A DNA stretch of 64,000 bases from Isoetes taiwanensis. Taxonomy: Eukaryota; Streptophyta; Lycopodiopsida; Isoetales; Isoetaceae. The stretch covers positions 841,501-905,500 of the forward strand of contig JAJEKV010000210.1 in the NCBI GenBank assembly GCA_021234155.1. The letters are read 5' to 3'. The position numbers and the translations under genes were made by a program. The stretch's first letter is position 1. Each line of letters starts with the position of its first letter. Shown one piece after another: positions 33,560-50,759 of the stretch. The notes under the pieces are model-generated. The model had not been told where the DNA came from. It did not search any database and saw nothing but the letters and a program-made list of their open reading frames with translations.

Positions 33560-34640
33560 GAGGTTACAAGCTTGGCTTACCAGGCATCTCGACGCTCTGA
33601 CGGTGCCACAATTTTAGAGCATCTATTGGGGGAAATTTTTTTCTAATACTATTTGATAATGAGAAAGCTGTGGAGAAGATAGTTTCTAGAGGAATCGATC
33701 GTTTCGCGGGGGAATTTAGTAGGTTTAGACAACTTGCCGACCACCTATGTCAATGGGCCAGAATACATCATGTGGATGTATCATGTCATTGAAAATCTTC
33801 GAAAAGGAGGATCAAGACGGATGTCTTGTATGACTTAACCGAATACGATATGGATGATTTCCTCGATATCTCTGCTCCTGAGCTGCCATCACTGGTTCAA
33901 CAAGTATTATGTTGCATGTAGGAGAAGTTGGATCTGATAAATACCCTCCTTGAGTTGCAAAACTTCCTGCTACAAGGGCCTAACCATCGGAGGAAGTGTT
34001 CAGTGCCATGGGTCCCCATGTTTCAAACATCAATAACATTGATATTTCTATGGAACTGGATGAAGACGGAGAGGCCCTAACAGAGAACAAGGACCATCAA
34101 CGAGAGGAAGCCCAAGAAGTTGAGGAACAAGAGTTAGCATAAGATCTCAACAAGGAGGTCTTTACCGTGGGTGGAAGCATTGGGTAACCATCTTACATGC
34201 TTTTTCCTCTCCGCCTTTAAGGAAGACCAAGTATTATTTATTGCCAAAGAAGTAGAGGCATCCTGGTGTGCACTTCGAGCTCTATCAGCGTGGCAAGGGC
34301 CATAAGAAAATCCACAACCAAGCGCTTACCATTGTTTTGGTCTGCCAAGATCTTGCTGGCTACCCTAGGTGAGGATTTGGCTGCATCAATGAGTATGAAG
34401 CTGGTTGTAGTAGTTCCCTTAGCTATCTCTTTCATGCTCGACATTGCCTCGGCAGCTGCAGTTAGTGTCAACCTTGGAGTTACTCTTCTTTTGGCCGGAA
34501 GAGACACGCCATGCCTCCACCCGACATAATGAGGCGGGATCGAGCTTGTAGATAGCCCTTTTGTTGTTATAATTTTGGGATATTTATGATCAGACCCTTA
34601 TATGTAGCCATAATTAGCCCATAATTTGTCTACAATTTTT
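33560..34640. other. No gene recognised
   Basis: Short coding-like stretches on the plus strand (for example DLTEYDMDDFLDISAPELPS, about 33830-33890, and KEVEASWCALRALSAWQG, about 34247-34300) are broken by stops. They could be a decayed retrotransposon or gene, but I do not recognise a family. Confidence 0.3.
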
Positions 34641-34650
34641 TTGTATACAC

Positions 34651-35070
34651 ACATGGAGTGTTTGGGATCTTCGCCCAATGGTCCTTTTTTTATAGAGAAA
34701 TTGGATCCCATGTTTTTCTTAGAAGAATGAGCGCTAAGTCCATTAAATTGATTCGTGGAGGGCCGTACTCATCTACATTTCGTATAAGCACATGGAGTGC
34801 TGGGGGTCCTTGGCCGATGGCCCATTATGTGTAGAGAAATCGAAACCCATGTTTTTCTTATGAGAATGCATGCTAAGTCCTTCAAATTGATTGGTGGAGG
34901 GCCGACTCGTCTGCATTTCTGTATAAGCACATGGAGTGTTTGGGATCTTTGGTCGATAGCCCTTTATGTGTAGAGAAATTGGACCCCATGTTTTTCTTAG
35001 AAGAACGAGTGTCAAATCCCCATATGTGTAGAGAAATAGGACCCCATGTCTATTCTTAGAATAATGAATC
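34651..35070. repeat. Tandem repeat, 139-bp period
   Basis: ACATGGAGTG followed by GGGATCTT, GTGTAGAGAAAT and CCCATGTTTTTCTTAGAAGAA starts at 34651, 34790 and 34929, exactly 139 bp apart. A partial fourth unit starts near 35020. Units differ at scattered positions. Confidence 0.85.
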
Positions 35071-35079
35071 AATGGTAGC

Positions 35080-37490
35080 ATTTGGCCGAGGCACTAGAGA
35101 CAACGAGATTGAGGATGAGAAAATTTGTGGCGAATAGTGTTAGTCGTGAAATCTTTTCCTTCTAGATTCTTTTTTTTTTCAAAATGCTGGTGGTGGTTGG
35201 TATGATTATTAATTATTATTGTTATTGGCCAATTGAAAATAGCTAACCTAAATTTTTTGCATTGTTGCATGTAATTACATGCATCCAATGAGTATTGACA
35301 AGGAAAATGTATAAAAAATTTAATAGAAATATATATACTAAGAAATAATTTTGTTTTTAAATGTTGTCATAAACTTTGCACATTTTGGTATTGTGGGAGG
35401 GTAAACCCGAGGGTTTGGAGTAAGATTTCAACGTGGTATGGTATACCTAGGCATATAAATACAAGTTTTGAGCAGCTTGATGCTAAAATTTGAGCAGCTT
35501 ATTTTCATGAGTATTCTGTGCCCAAAGAACGAATCAATTTTTGCTGATTCAAGAGCAAGCAATCGGCCGGGAAGGGTCTTAAATTTGCAACTCAGCCCCT
35601 TGGCTGTCTTTTGAAGTTTTAACTGCATCATCATGTAAAGTCCTATATCAACTGCATTTTGAAGGGAGAAGCTTTCGCTGTATTTTCTTGTAGGGATTTT
35701 CACCTAATAAGGAGCATCAAAGAAGACCCGGGAGCTCTTGCACTGGAAAAGCCTGCGTTTGGTGGTGGGTTAGTCGGATAGAGAGCAAAAGTTGTGTTCC
35801 AACATGAAGGCCCTAGTTGTTCGAGGTTTTTCAATGAAAGGCTGGATGGAAAAGGCAGGGCAGGCAGGCGGGATATACCATGGAAAAGAAAAACCATTGG
35901 TTTGGCTTGGTATCCGTTGCACCATTAGTTCGTGCAAGAGTTTTTTTATGGAAAATAAACTGACCTTGGATGTGGTAGATTCCACATAATCTCTCATGGA
36001 TCCAAGGGTCCCAAATTGCCAATAAAAACACTAGAAGAATAAAAGGATGACATTTCTAGAGCCTTTCAAGTTGAATGGCATTTTTTCCATTGCCGTCCAT
36101 TTGCATGGAAAAAACACACACACACACACACAACCGTTTTTGAAGGGTCAAAGGCCTATTGAAGGGCATTGCAATGCTCAAATACGTGCCTAAGGGCTTG
36201 AATACACCAACCAACAGAAACGTGTCTAAATGGCTAAAACAGGGTCTGGTATCTTTCTTAAAGGGCATATTTTGTTTTGAGCCCTGGAATAGATGAGACT
36301 TCGGCCTTGCTTAGGTGCAACATACAAGATACAACAAGCTGAACCTCCTGAAGGCTTATCTGACCATACCTTGCTACCTTGAGTAATGGAAGAGTGTCAA
36401 GTTCTGGTTTGTCAAGGAGGAACAAGCAAGATGTTACATTTCTACATGACGGGTTGAAGCTGCTGGAGAGCAAAACTGTGGTGATGCAGCATGCAACTTT
36501 TAGTTGAGAAGTTCCGAGGGCAAAAGGGGACTAATTTGCCCAGCCATTCATAGGTGTGGACCAATCCAATTTGGCATGTAGAATTTCTTTAAAGTGAAAC
36601 GACACATGCATAGTTTAGTTCTTAGTAGATAAAATACTTTCTGTTTAGTTTTCCTGGCCTAATATAATCTTTCAAATGCTGCAACTGCATTGTTTAACAC
36701 GCTTCTACTTGGAAGGAGACTTGACTGTGCAGTAGAATATAGTCTTGGTTTGATTTTCTTAGCAGGAGGATAAGAGAGCAATTGCCTTTCCATCATTAAT
36801 TTGGCTCTTTACACTTCGGGGTCAAAATTATACATCTTACGTTCAAATTTAGACTTGAAACCTTTATGCGTTAATTGGGATTGTACGCAGAGTGGCTTGA
36901 TGAAGGTCTTCCATTGAAATTGGGTGGTCCAAAGTAATTTTAGTCATTTTTGCTTATTGTTGCTTAACATCGCTCTCCAAACGATCCTTCAAAGTATGAA
37001 ACTGTTAAGACGTCTCAAATTATTTAATATTGAACTGTCCTGACTATTTTCTGCTTTGCACCTTTGAGATAAATTTTTGTGAATATGCCTCCTTCAACCA
37101 TCGATAATAATGATTTGGAAGATATGATTTTAGAATTATGAAATGGGAAGTCATTGTCGCTTGATTAGAAACACGAAACAAATTTACTGGCAAACCACTC
37201 TTGTATTTACATTATATGACTTCAGACGCCTCTTTTATCTCTCCTCTCTTTTGCCTTTAAGCAATGCATCTGCAAGTGAAGCATTTTGCTGCGAATTTTA
37301 GCATATATGGATCAAGGTCAAAATAGAGTTTAACCAGCTGAGGAGTTGTTTCAGCAACATAATAATTGTTGTTATATAAGGATTGCACTTCAATGCGCTC
37401 TTGGTGGTAATTTAATGGCTCGCAAAAGACCATTCCAAAATCACACCTTCATTTAAATGGTAATGTTTTTGTAACTAGACCAGCAAAAGC
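35080..37490. other. Intergenic, with a CA microsatellite
   Basis: No gene recognised on either strand. A (CA)n run of about 20 bp lies at 36113-36132. T tract at 35170-35179. Confidence 0.45.
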
Positions 37491-37503
37491 ACCAAGGAAG
37501 CAA

Positions 37504-40697
<3,194 letters not shown>

Positions 40698-41208
40698 GGC
40701 TAGGGCTCACGGTGTCCACTTTTGCCCTGCACACGATCTTCTCCTCAAACAGATTCGTGTTTTGGTAGGTGCAGATTTGACATCGAGCACATGATAGTCG
40801 ACTATCATGTGCTTGTTTGACTCATACTATTCAATGTATGATTTTTCTTTTGCACTATAATAGCCTATAGGTTGTTATTTTATAATTGGAAGGATACAGA
40901 GAAGATTCACATGGCCCCTTCCCCAAGGATGACATTTTTTTCAAACCAGCATCAGTCTTTTCAACCCATCTCTCTATCAGAAGTCAAGTTATTCTATAAT
41001 CTTCTTCAGTACGTTCTCTGCCACAAGGTAAGTCAGATATGAATTCTTACGATATTAAGCATGATAGAAAATGCCAATCCTTGTCCACTTCTTGCCAAAT
41101 ATCTCATGCCTGTTGTATTGGCTGAATAATTCTTATAAGTTCATTTGAATCCTCAAGTTTTTAACATTTTGATCTGTAAATCTCCATTTTAGAGTCTCCA
41201 TCTTTAAC
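40698..41208. promoter_or_regulatory. Shared 511-bp divergent promoter of ADH-A and ADH-B
   Basis: The start codons of the two ADH genes point away from each other with 511 bp between them. Both 5' UTRs and promoters must share this space. A CTATAATAG-like box occurs near 40855, but I cannot assign a TATA box to either gene with confidence. A perfect palindrome lies at 40786-40813. Confidence 0.6.
40786..40813. promoter_or_regulatory. Perfect 28-bp palindrome in the divergent ADH promoter
   Basis: Half-site AGCACATGATAGTC is followed directly by its exact reverse complement with no spacer. Its position about 90 bp upstream of the ADH-A start codon suits a symmetric binding site for a dimeric regulator serving both genes. 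That role is inference. Confidence 0.5.
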
Positions 41209-43071
<1,863 letters not shown>

Positions 43072-45950
43072 AGATTTTCAGATAGAAAATTTTAACATCC
43101 ACGGATGGGACAAAATATAGTCAACACAAGCAGGTCTAATCTTTTTTTTATTTATAGTATAATAAAGTGCTAGCTACTTTCTGTTTCTGAATCAAGGGAG
43201 AATAAGGCGTTGGATTCCAATATACTAAACTCTTTCCTTCCCATATATTATATTAGCAATCATGTGAAATTTGTGTTCTAGGGGCACGACTCTCATGATG
43301 TGTCTCAATATAGCCTTCAAAGCACTTATAGTGAAAAGTGAAATAGGCCACCTAGGTATGACGAAAAGAAATACTATGTGAGCAGAGTAAATATGCATAT
43401 TCTTGCATGCAAGCGAGGTTATATTTTAGGTGTATGTTGGGATTAGAATGATATAGACAATGTCTACATATAGTCTTATGTCTAATCTCGACCTTTAAAT
43501 CTCAAGATAGTCTTGGTTAAAATGATAGAGATAATGTTTGCAAATAGTCTTATGGCTAAGCCTTTTTATGGCAAAATCTCAGCCTTTGAATCTCAGGATA
43601 ATCTTGGGATCAATGATTCTAAATGTGGTATACAGAAACCTAAAATAAAAATTCAATAATATATACAATTAAAACCTATATTAATCTTGCACAATATGTA
43701 AACATAGCACGTCTCCTAGAAATCTAATATGGGCAAGACCATTTGGCATAAAAAATAAGGTGCTGCGCACAGAGGGTTGCCCTCGGGTGCCCGGAGGGTA
43801 AAGTGGCTTAAATCAAACCATGAAGTTATATCTTCACAGTCTATATTTAAATCAAACTTTCTACTTCAAATCCCACACGATATCTGCCAACTCAATTTTT
43901 GAATTGAACTAGATGCCTAATCAGTTTAAAGATCCTGTATCTTCATCTACAAGCCCCTCGATGGAATTGTGTATATAATTGAGTAGTTGAGTGTTCTAGA
44001 AATGTTTGAATGTGTTTTATGTAGCAAACACATACAATTGTCCCTTTCGGCAGCACAACATCTAGAAATAGGCTGATGCAAACGGGGGGAGGTGATTAGT
44101 TACAGCAATCCAAAATTGTGCTAGTTCTACGGTGAGAGTTTGGGCAGCACTCCCAGAATGTATCTAGCAAACTAGTTGCATTTGTAAAATTGGTATTTTT
44201 AATCTTTCTTTTTTCTCGGAGTTGATTGCTAGTTCCTTAGGTGTATAGATTTGTTTGGTAGCAATGGAATAAGCAACGTAGTGGAACATGCTGGATTTAG
44301 TAAGCAACTAAATCCATTATCATAGCACATTCAGACTGCTATTTTGAAAGCCTATACGTTATAAATTATTTGACAAAATAGGCAATTTCGCTTGGTAAGG
44401 GCATTGGAAGAGCCAGGCCCAAGTTACAGAAAATTGCCTGTCTTGGTCCATTCTCTAATATAATGGTTGGGAACATGCTATTTAGTTTAAGACCTAGTAA
44501 GAAGAAGCTTTATACAATTGTTGCAATTCAAAAATGTTTTTAGTAAAATTCCTTCTATTTTGAAGAGCTTATACTTGATGAATAGGCATTCAACCACATG
44601 CAAGAACCAAGATAAATGTAGCAAGCTCCATCATTCCATTCAAAAAAAAGGATACATGATGGTCTTGGTGCCATCAGCTCTTTAATTTGATGGACAGACC
44701 GTACTAGCGTAATGCAACGAGCCTACTGAGTTGACCCTCCTGGCAACTTGAGATCTTGTCTCACTCTTACAAGACTACTGCTAGATTGGAATTTTTAGAC
44801 TTGACATAAAGTCCAGGATGCTGAAGAATTGAAGCGTCTAACACATTAGAATACAACTCAATAATACAATATCATGTCATTTCAATATTCACATTGCAGA
44901 ACATTCCACCTTCAACATAAAGGCACTACAATAAATGTGAACCTTTAGTTCACAAGATAAGCATACATGACAAGACATACGGACTCTAGTTCTGATTTCC
45001 AACTGGTCTTCTAGCCTCATCATCTCCTCACGTTATCTCAGAATCTTAAATACAAGAACAACGCACAAGCAAAGACACGATAGAGTAAAGTGCTAAACAA
45101 TGACAACATGATCAAAGTATATTCAATCAGGAGCAAAAAACACAGTCAAAATACCAGACCATCATAATGCATAGCTCCAGGTAGTGGTACTGGTGGGGTG
45201 AACCATATATGCGTATACCCTGCCAACCCACATCTGGCACTGAAGGACCTCTTACCCTGGAGCCAGAGAGTTGACGCCGTATCCTCAATAGGAAAACTAT
45301 GCCCGGTGTCACAAAGTACGAGAATATAGAGAACACATGTGAAAATGAGCCCGACTTTGAAGGATTCAATTACATGATAAAATGCCAAGACCACAACAAT
45401 GCAGTTATTGCTATCAAGCCATGTGATGTTTCAAGTCTTAATTACTACAATGCTTAGAGGAGCTCCCTCCGCGATGATGATCATGATCACTCTTTGCCAA
45501 TGTCTAGGTTGTTTGCATCATAGTTGATGTGTTTCTCCTCAGCTCCTCAAAACTCCAAAAATTCTCTCTTGCAGAAACATTCACGTCTTCAAAAAGCCCT
45601 CTTTTCAAATCCTTTTTCTAATACATGCTTATATGGATGTATACCTCTCCATATATTTAGTATCTATGTATAAATATTGCACAAATAATGGCCTCCAGAT
45701 GCCTAGGACCATTATACGCTCCCCTTACCCATGCCCTCATGGGCTGATCTTAGGAAATATCATGCTTGCTTATAAAATGCATTGACAATCTGGACCAATA
45801 TATAAACTGCTATAGACAATGAGATAAAAGCAAAGCTATCATGAACCTTACTAAAGATTTGCACTATTGGTCCCATAGGCCTATTGATCTTCGTGGATGA
45901 TAAAAACTCATTTAGTTCAATATTATAGAAGCTTTTTGAGCATCAACACA
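43072..45950. other. Intergenic, with a degenerate direct repeat
   Basis: No gene recognised. A degenerate ~75-100-bp repeat (ATAG-CAATGT-T-CA-ATAGTCTTATG then AATCTCA..ATA.TCTTGG) occurs at about 43449-43521 and 43522-43620. Confidence 0.4.
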
Positions 45951-45959
45951 TGGAGCTTC

Positions 45960-46440
45960 AGCACAACAGCGTACATAAATATCTGGTGTCGTGGTAGATC
46001 CATTATTGTGGCAGCTCTAGTTTCACCACTTTGCTGCCCACACTCAATGGTTCTATCATCCATAGCCCATCTTTGTTCTGGCTGGCACTCCCTTTGATTC
46101 CATCGAGGCTCTCGACGACCTCTACCTCTACCAATGTTTGGATCTCGATTAAATCATCCTCTTCCCATGCCACGTCTATCTGATTGTTGTGAATCCATTG
46201 GCATTGAGCGGTTATGCCCCTCTATAGCACCATATACTGGGCAACTGTACATTGAGTGTAATGTTTCTCTATAATAGAGACAATGCCTCTTTTGAATGCA
46301 TCGTTGCCCCGCCTCATTAGTAAGTGGTAGTGGTAGCTTGATACCCTCACTTTGAAAGCCACTTCCTCAATTCCTTATATTATTGCTTTGAACCTCCATA
46401 GATTGGCTAGCAGGTGGCTTCCCTCTAAATGATTGTCTTG
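45960..46440 (-). pseudogene. Retrotransposon gag nucleocapsid fragment
   Basis: Minus strand (46320-46230) reads CIQKRHCLYYRETLHSMYSC, a zinc knuckle of the C-x2-C-x4-H-x4-C type with its second Cys changed to Tyr. An Arg/Gly-rich stretch follows (NIGRGRGRREPRWNQRE), typical of the nucleocapsid end of gag. No capsid, protease or RT sequence adjoins it, so it is an orphan fragment. Confidence 0.45.
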
Positions 46441-46574
46441 GCTATACAAGTTCTCAGCTGGCCAAGGGGAAGGTGCCTGTCTCTTTTTTTGAGCATCAAA
46501 TGCATCTTTTCTGCCAAATTTGTTCCTTGATGTTTGGTTATTTTAACAATCTCCTCAAGAACTGTGCATTTTTT

Positions 46575-47085
46575 AATGGCATGAACAATCCAGGAATAAT
46601 CACATGCACTGCCATGATTGCGGCATATTGTGAACTTGGCATTGCAAAGAGGGCTTAGGCAGCGATATAAGCAGAGCATGGCAGTTCTGGTAACCAAAGG
46701 GGCAACTGCATTCATCGAGTTTACAGAGGCAACTTGAATGCCATTTGTTTTCTGACATTACAATCTGTTTTTGGAAACATCATTTTGTAAACCCCTTATT
46801 TTTTTATTTTAAAACGACCTTCTTCTCTATTCTTAGCACGAACAAATATTAATCAACAGGAATTGAGCAGTCGACTTGTAAGTATTCTTGAGAGATGAAG
46901 AAGTCATTGCTGCAATACGATGTTATACCAAGTCAAGAAGTCGACCAACTGATCATCAAGGTCAGAATAATACAATTGGAAGCCTCCTCTTCAGTCTGTC
47001 TATGTTAACATGTAGCATAATAATAGGGTTCCCTTTTATATTTTTATATGTTTTTTAATATGGTTTTTCTCTGATTTGGTGGTTG
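46575..47085 (+). repeat. ~500-bp duplicated segment, copy 1, with an exon-like core
   Basis: Similar (roughly 80% by eye) and in the same orientation to 49133-49650. Both hold ...GATGAAGAAG.CA.TGCTGCAATA, which in copy 2 codes an open exon-like piece. In copy 1 that piece has a stop (TAAGTATTC). Downstream at 47200-47370 an open piece reads KLLVRELHIALDFLLQRYF and GVLVVAGNK and may be another exon of the same unknown gene. Confidence 0.6.
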
Positions 47086-48112
47086 TATTCGTGCTGGGAC
47101 ACTAGATAGTATTTCTATAGTGCACATATCTTTGCTATTGATTTCTACGAGAGAGAGTAATCATGTGGTTGTATTTTCTTGCATGTGTTATTTCATCCAG
47201 TGTGCATCAAATCTCATGCTGCCCTATAAATTATTGGTGAGAGAACTACATATAGCTCTCGATTTTTTATTGCAGAGATATTTTCATAAAGGTGTTTTAG
47301 TTGTTGCTGGCAATAAAGTGTACTTCTCGCAAAAACATCGAACAATAAAGCTTCCCAATTATTCAACATAGACTTCCATTATCTTCAGTCTCTTTCATTG
47401 CCAATAAGTCAATTCTTGTTCTTGTTGAACCTTAGCTTTAGCAAAAAGCAAAAATATCCAGATTCCCTTGTGAGAATAATAGGTGTTTTCTATGCCAGGA
47501 AGTTGCTTCGTCGTTCTTCAATGTCAGTTTGGCCAATTACGCCATGATGCATGGAAAGGGGGGAGGGGATCTAGATGAATCTAGAGGCTACAACTTTCTG
47601 TGACTGGTGACCCCTTGATATCTTGAAATTCCAACGTGCCTAAGGCAGCTCAACATGGGCAGTGGCTGCAATGTCTACACTTGCCTTCAATGTTTGAAGC
47701 TAAGAGCTTAGATCTGCTCCTCCAATTCCAACATGCAATGTTGCAACTACGCATGGGCTTTGGCATGCAGGAGCTGGAAATGGGCAAGTAGCTCATAGGG
47801 CAAAATTTGTGTTTAGAATTGAATTCTAGGCGCCAAAATGGACCTATGAGCTATCTTCGAGAAAGAGAGAGCCATGGGGTATAAACTCTAGAGAGAGAGA
47901 AAAGGAAAGCGAGCAAAAACTCTAGATAAAGGGCAAGCAAGCAGAGAGGATGACGCTAGAGAGAAAAGGATAAGGGCACTAGAGAGAGGAGAAAGAGGAT
48001 GCTAGATGAGGAGGAGGAGAAGGAGGAGGCCTTAGAACTTGCAACCTGCCAAGACAAATGATTATTTCAAAGAATCATGCAATCTTAGTAACTTTGAGAT
48101 TGCATTGTTGGT

Positions 48113-48137
48113 AAAAAAAAAAAAAAAAAAAAAAAAA
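48113..48137. repeat. Poly(A) tract, 25 bases
   Basis: A25 after TTGGT and before GGGGTGG, following a purine-rich GAGAGA stretch at 47865-48025. It could be a retroposon tail, but no recognisable retroposon body precedes it. Confidence 0.7.
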
Positions 48138-48139
48138 GG

Positions 48140-49130
<991 letters not shown>

Positions 49131-49132
49131 GT

Positions 49133-49650
49133 AAGACAATCCACAAATAATCATATGCACTGCCATGATTGCAGTATATTGTAAATTTGGCATTGGGAGG
49201 AGGGCTTAGGCTCCAATATAAGTAGAGCATGGCAGCTTTAATAACCAAAGGGGCAATTGCATTGATCGAATTTACAGAAGCAGCTAGAATACCATTTATT
49301 TTTTGACATTACCCTCTGCTTTTGGAGCAAGCTTTAAAGAAATATCATTTTGTAAAGCGCATATTTTTATACTTTAAAACAACCTTTTTCTCCATTCTTA
49401 GCACGATGCACATTAGCCAAAAATGAATTGAGAGACCGACTTGAAGTGCTTTTCGGAGATGAAGAAGCCACTGCTGCAATAGAATGTTATATCAAGTCAA
49501 GAAGTCGTCCAACTGATCATCAAGGCTGGAATAATACAAATAGAAGCCTCCTCTTCAGTCTGTGCTTCAATATTTAGCATAATAAATAGGAGGTTCCCTT
49601 TTGTATTTTTATACGCTTTTTAAGATGGATTTTCTATGATTTGGTTGTTG
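49133..49650 (+). repeat. ~500-bp duplicated segment, copy 2, with an exon-like core
   Basis: Copy of 46575-47085. At 49420-49525 it has an open exon-like stretch, NELRDRLEVLFGDEEATAAI then ECYIKSRSRPTDHQ, between a possible acceptor (TTCTTAG, 49400) and a downstream G/GC. I do not recognise the family. It may be the upstream exon of the gene at 50150. Confidence 0.6.
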
Positions 49651-50149
49651 CCAGTGTCCTATATATAGCTACAAGGTTTTAGTACATGGTTCTTATTGAG
49701 ATCGGGCGTGGATACTGAGAGAGTAGATGCATCTCCTATTTAAAATGTTACAGCCATGTCCCATGATGGATCATCAAGATGTTATGTTGCATGCCCATAA
49801 TCAGATAAAAGCCTTGGAATCTTATGGGCTCTTTGAAATGAGCACATATAAATGGCATGTTGATTTAAACACTATTATTAGGTAGTTCTAATGGCACGTT
49901 GCCAGACTTGCCAGCCTACCATGCTAGATTGTTTGATGTAATAGTTCCCTTGCAATAAAATTCTATGTGCACTATCCATCCTTGGGACGCTTCTAAGGAT
50001 CACAACAGAGTTGAGCTTATATTCATTTTAGACACTTCATGCTTTCGTGATCATAATGTTAATACTTTTGTACTCTTGAAATGTTGCTTGGAAGGATCGC
50101 ACATGTGATGAAGCATTTTTTATTTTGCGAATGACTGGATTTTTCAACT

Positions 50150-50746
50150 ATGCAGAGCCTGAAAATTCCAGGAATCTTCTTCCATTATACCGAAGGTACT
50201 TTATCATCGACATCGTCATTTAATAGAAGCAATGAGAAAGTCATACCTATCCAGCCAAGATTATATCTAGGGTTCTCTCTCCCAGATCATCCAAGAAAGA
50301 AGGCACAAGAAGTAATGTTCACAGCCAAGATGAAATATCGTTGGATGGGGATAGATGGCAATTTGCTATTCCAACCTCAAATAAAGACGTCTTATGCCTA
50401 CTACATTGTAGAGAATCTTCTTCTGGAAGATGGATGTGTGCTTGACTTCTTTTCATCTGGCATATTTTCACGGGTTGCTCTAATTCAGGAGAAGAAAAGC
50501 GTGGCTTTTGAATATGATGACAAGAAACAAAGGTTTCTATCAAGTTACTTTATGCATAGGAAGAGGAAGAGGAAGGGAAGGGGTGCTCAAAGTTCAAAAA
50601 GGGAGAACCTTCTGGAACAACCCCCTGACATTCACATCACTAAGAGTGCAGTGGTACCTGATAACTTGGATATTGTCCTCAATAGTTTTCAAGGTGACAG
50701 TTATGCCGAGATATTAGACAGAGAAAGAAAGGTATATCTAATTTAA
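50150..50746 (+). CDS. Methyltransferase-like protein, terminal exon (uncertain)
   Basis: Open for 198 codons after a good acceptor (CTATGCAG, 50148-50155). Centre: KKAQEVMFTAKMKYRWMGID, then KTSYAYYIVENLLLEDGCVL and DFFSSGIFSRVALIQEKKSV with AFEYDDKKQRFLSSYF. VLDFFSSG..SRVAL....VAFEYD resembles motif I and the following acidic residue of SAM-dependent N4/N6 DNA methyltransferases (usually D-F-x-G-x-G); the second Gly is missing. A basic stretch (KRKRKGRGAQSSKRE) follows. No catalytic [DN]PP[YFW] motif is seen. It is probably the last exon of a larger gene whose earlier exons lie upstream, or a gene fragment. Confidence 0.4.
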   Translation: MQSLKIPGIFFHYTEGTLSSTSSFNRSNEKVIPIQPRLYLGFSLPDHPRKKAQEVMFTAKMKYRWMGIDGNLLFQPQIKTSYAYYIVENLLLEDGCVLDFFSSGIFSRVALIQEKKSVAFEYDDKKQRFLSSYFMHRKRKRKGRGAQSSKRENLLEQPPDIHITKSAVVPDNLDIVLNSFQGDSYAEILDRERKVYLI

Positions 50747-50759
50747 AGAGGGGTGTGGC

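Noticed and set aside
35428-36473. Minus-strand ORFs of 60-90 codons
   Set aside because: They overlap one another in several frames with no motif, codon pattern or splice support.
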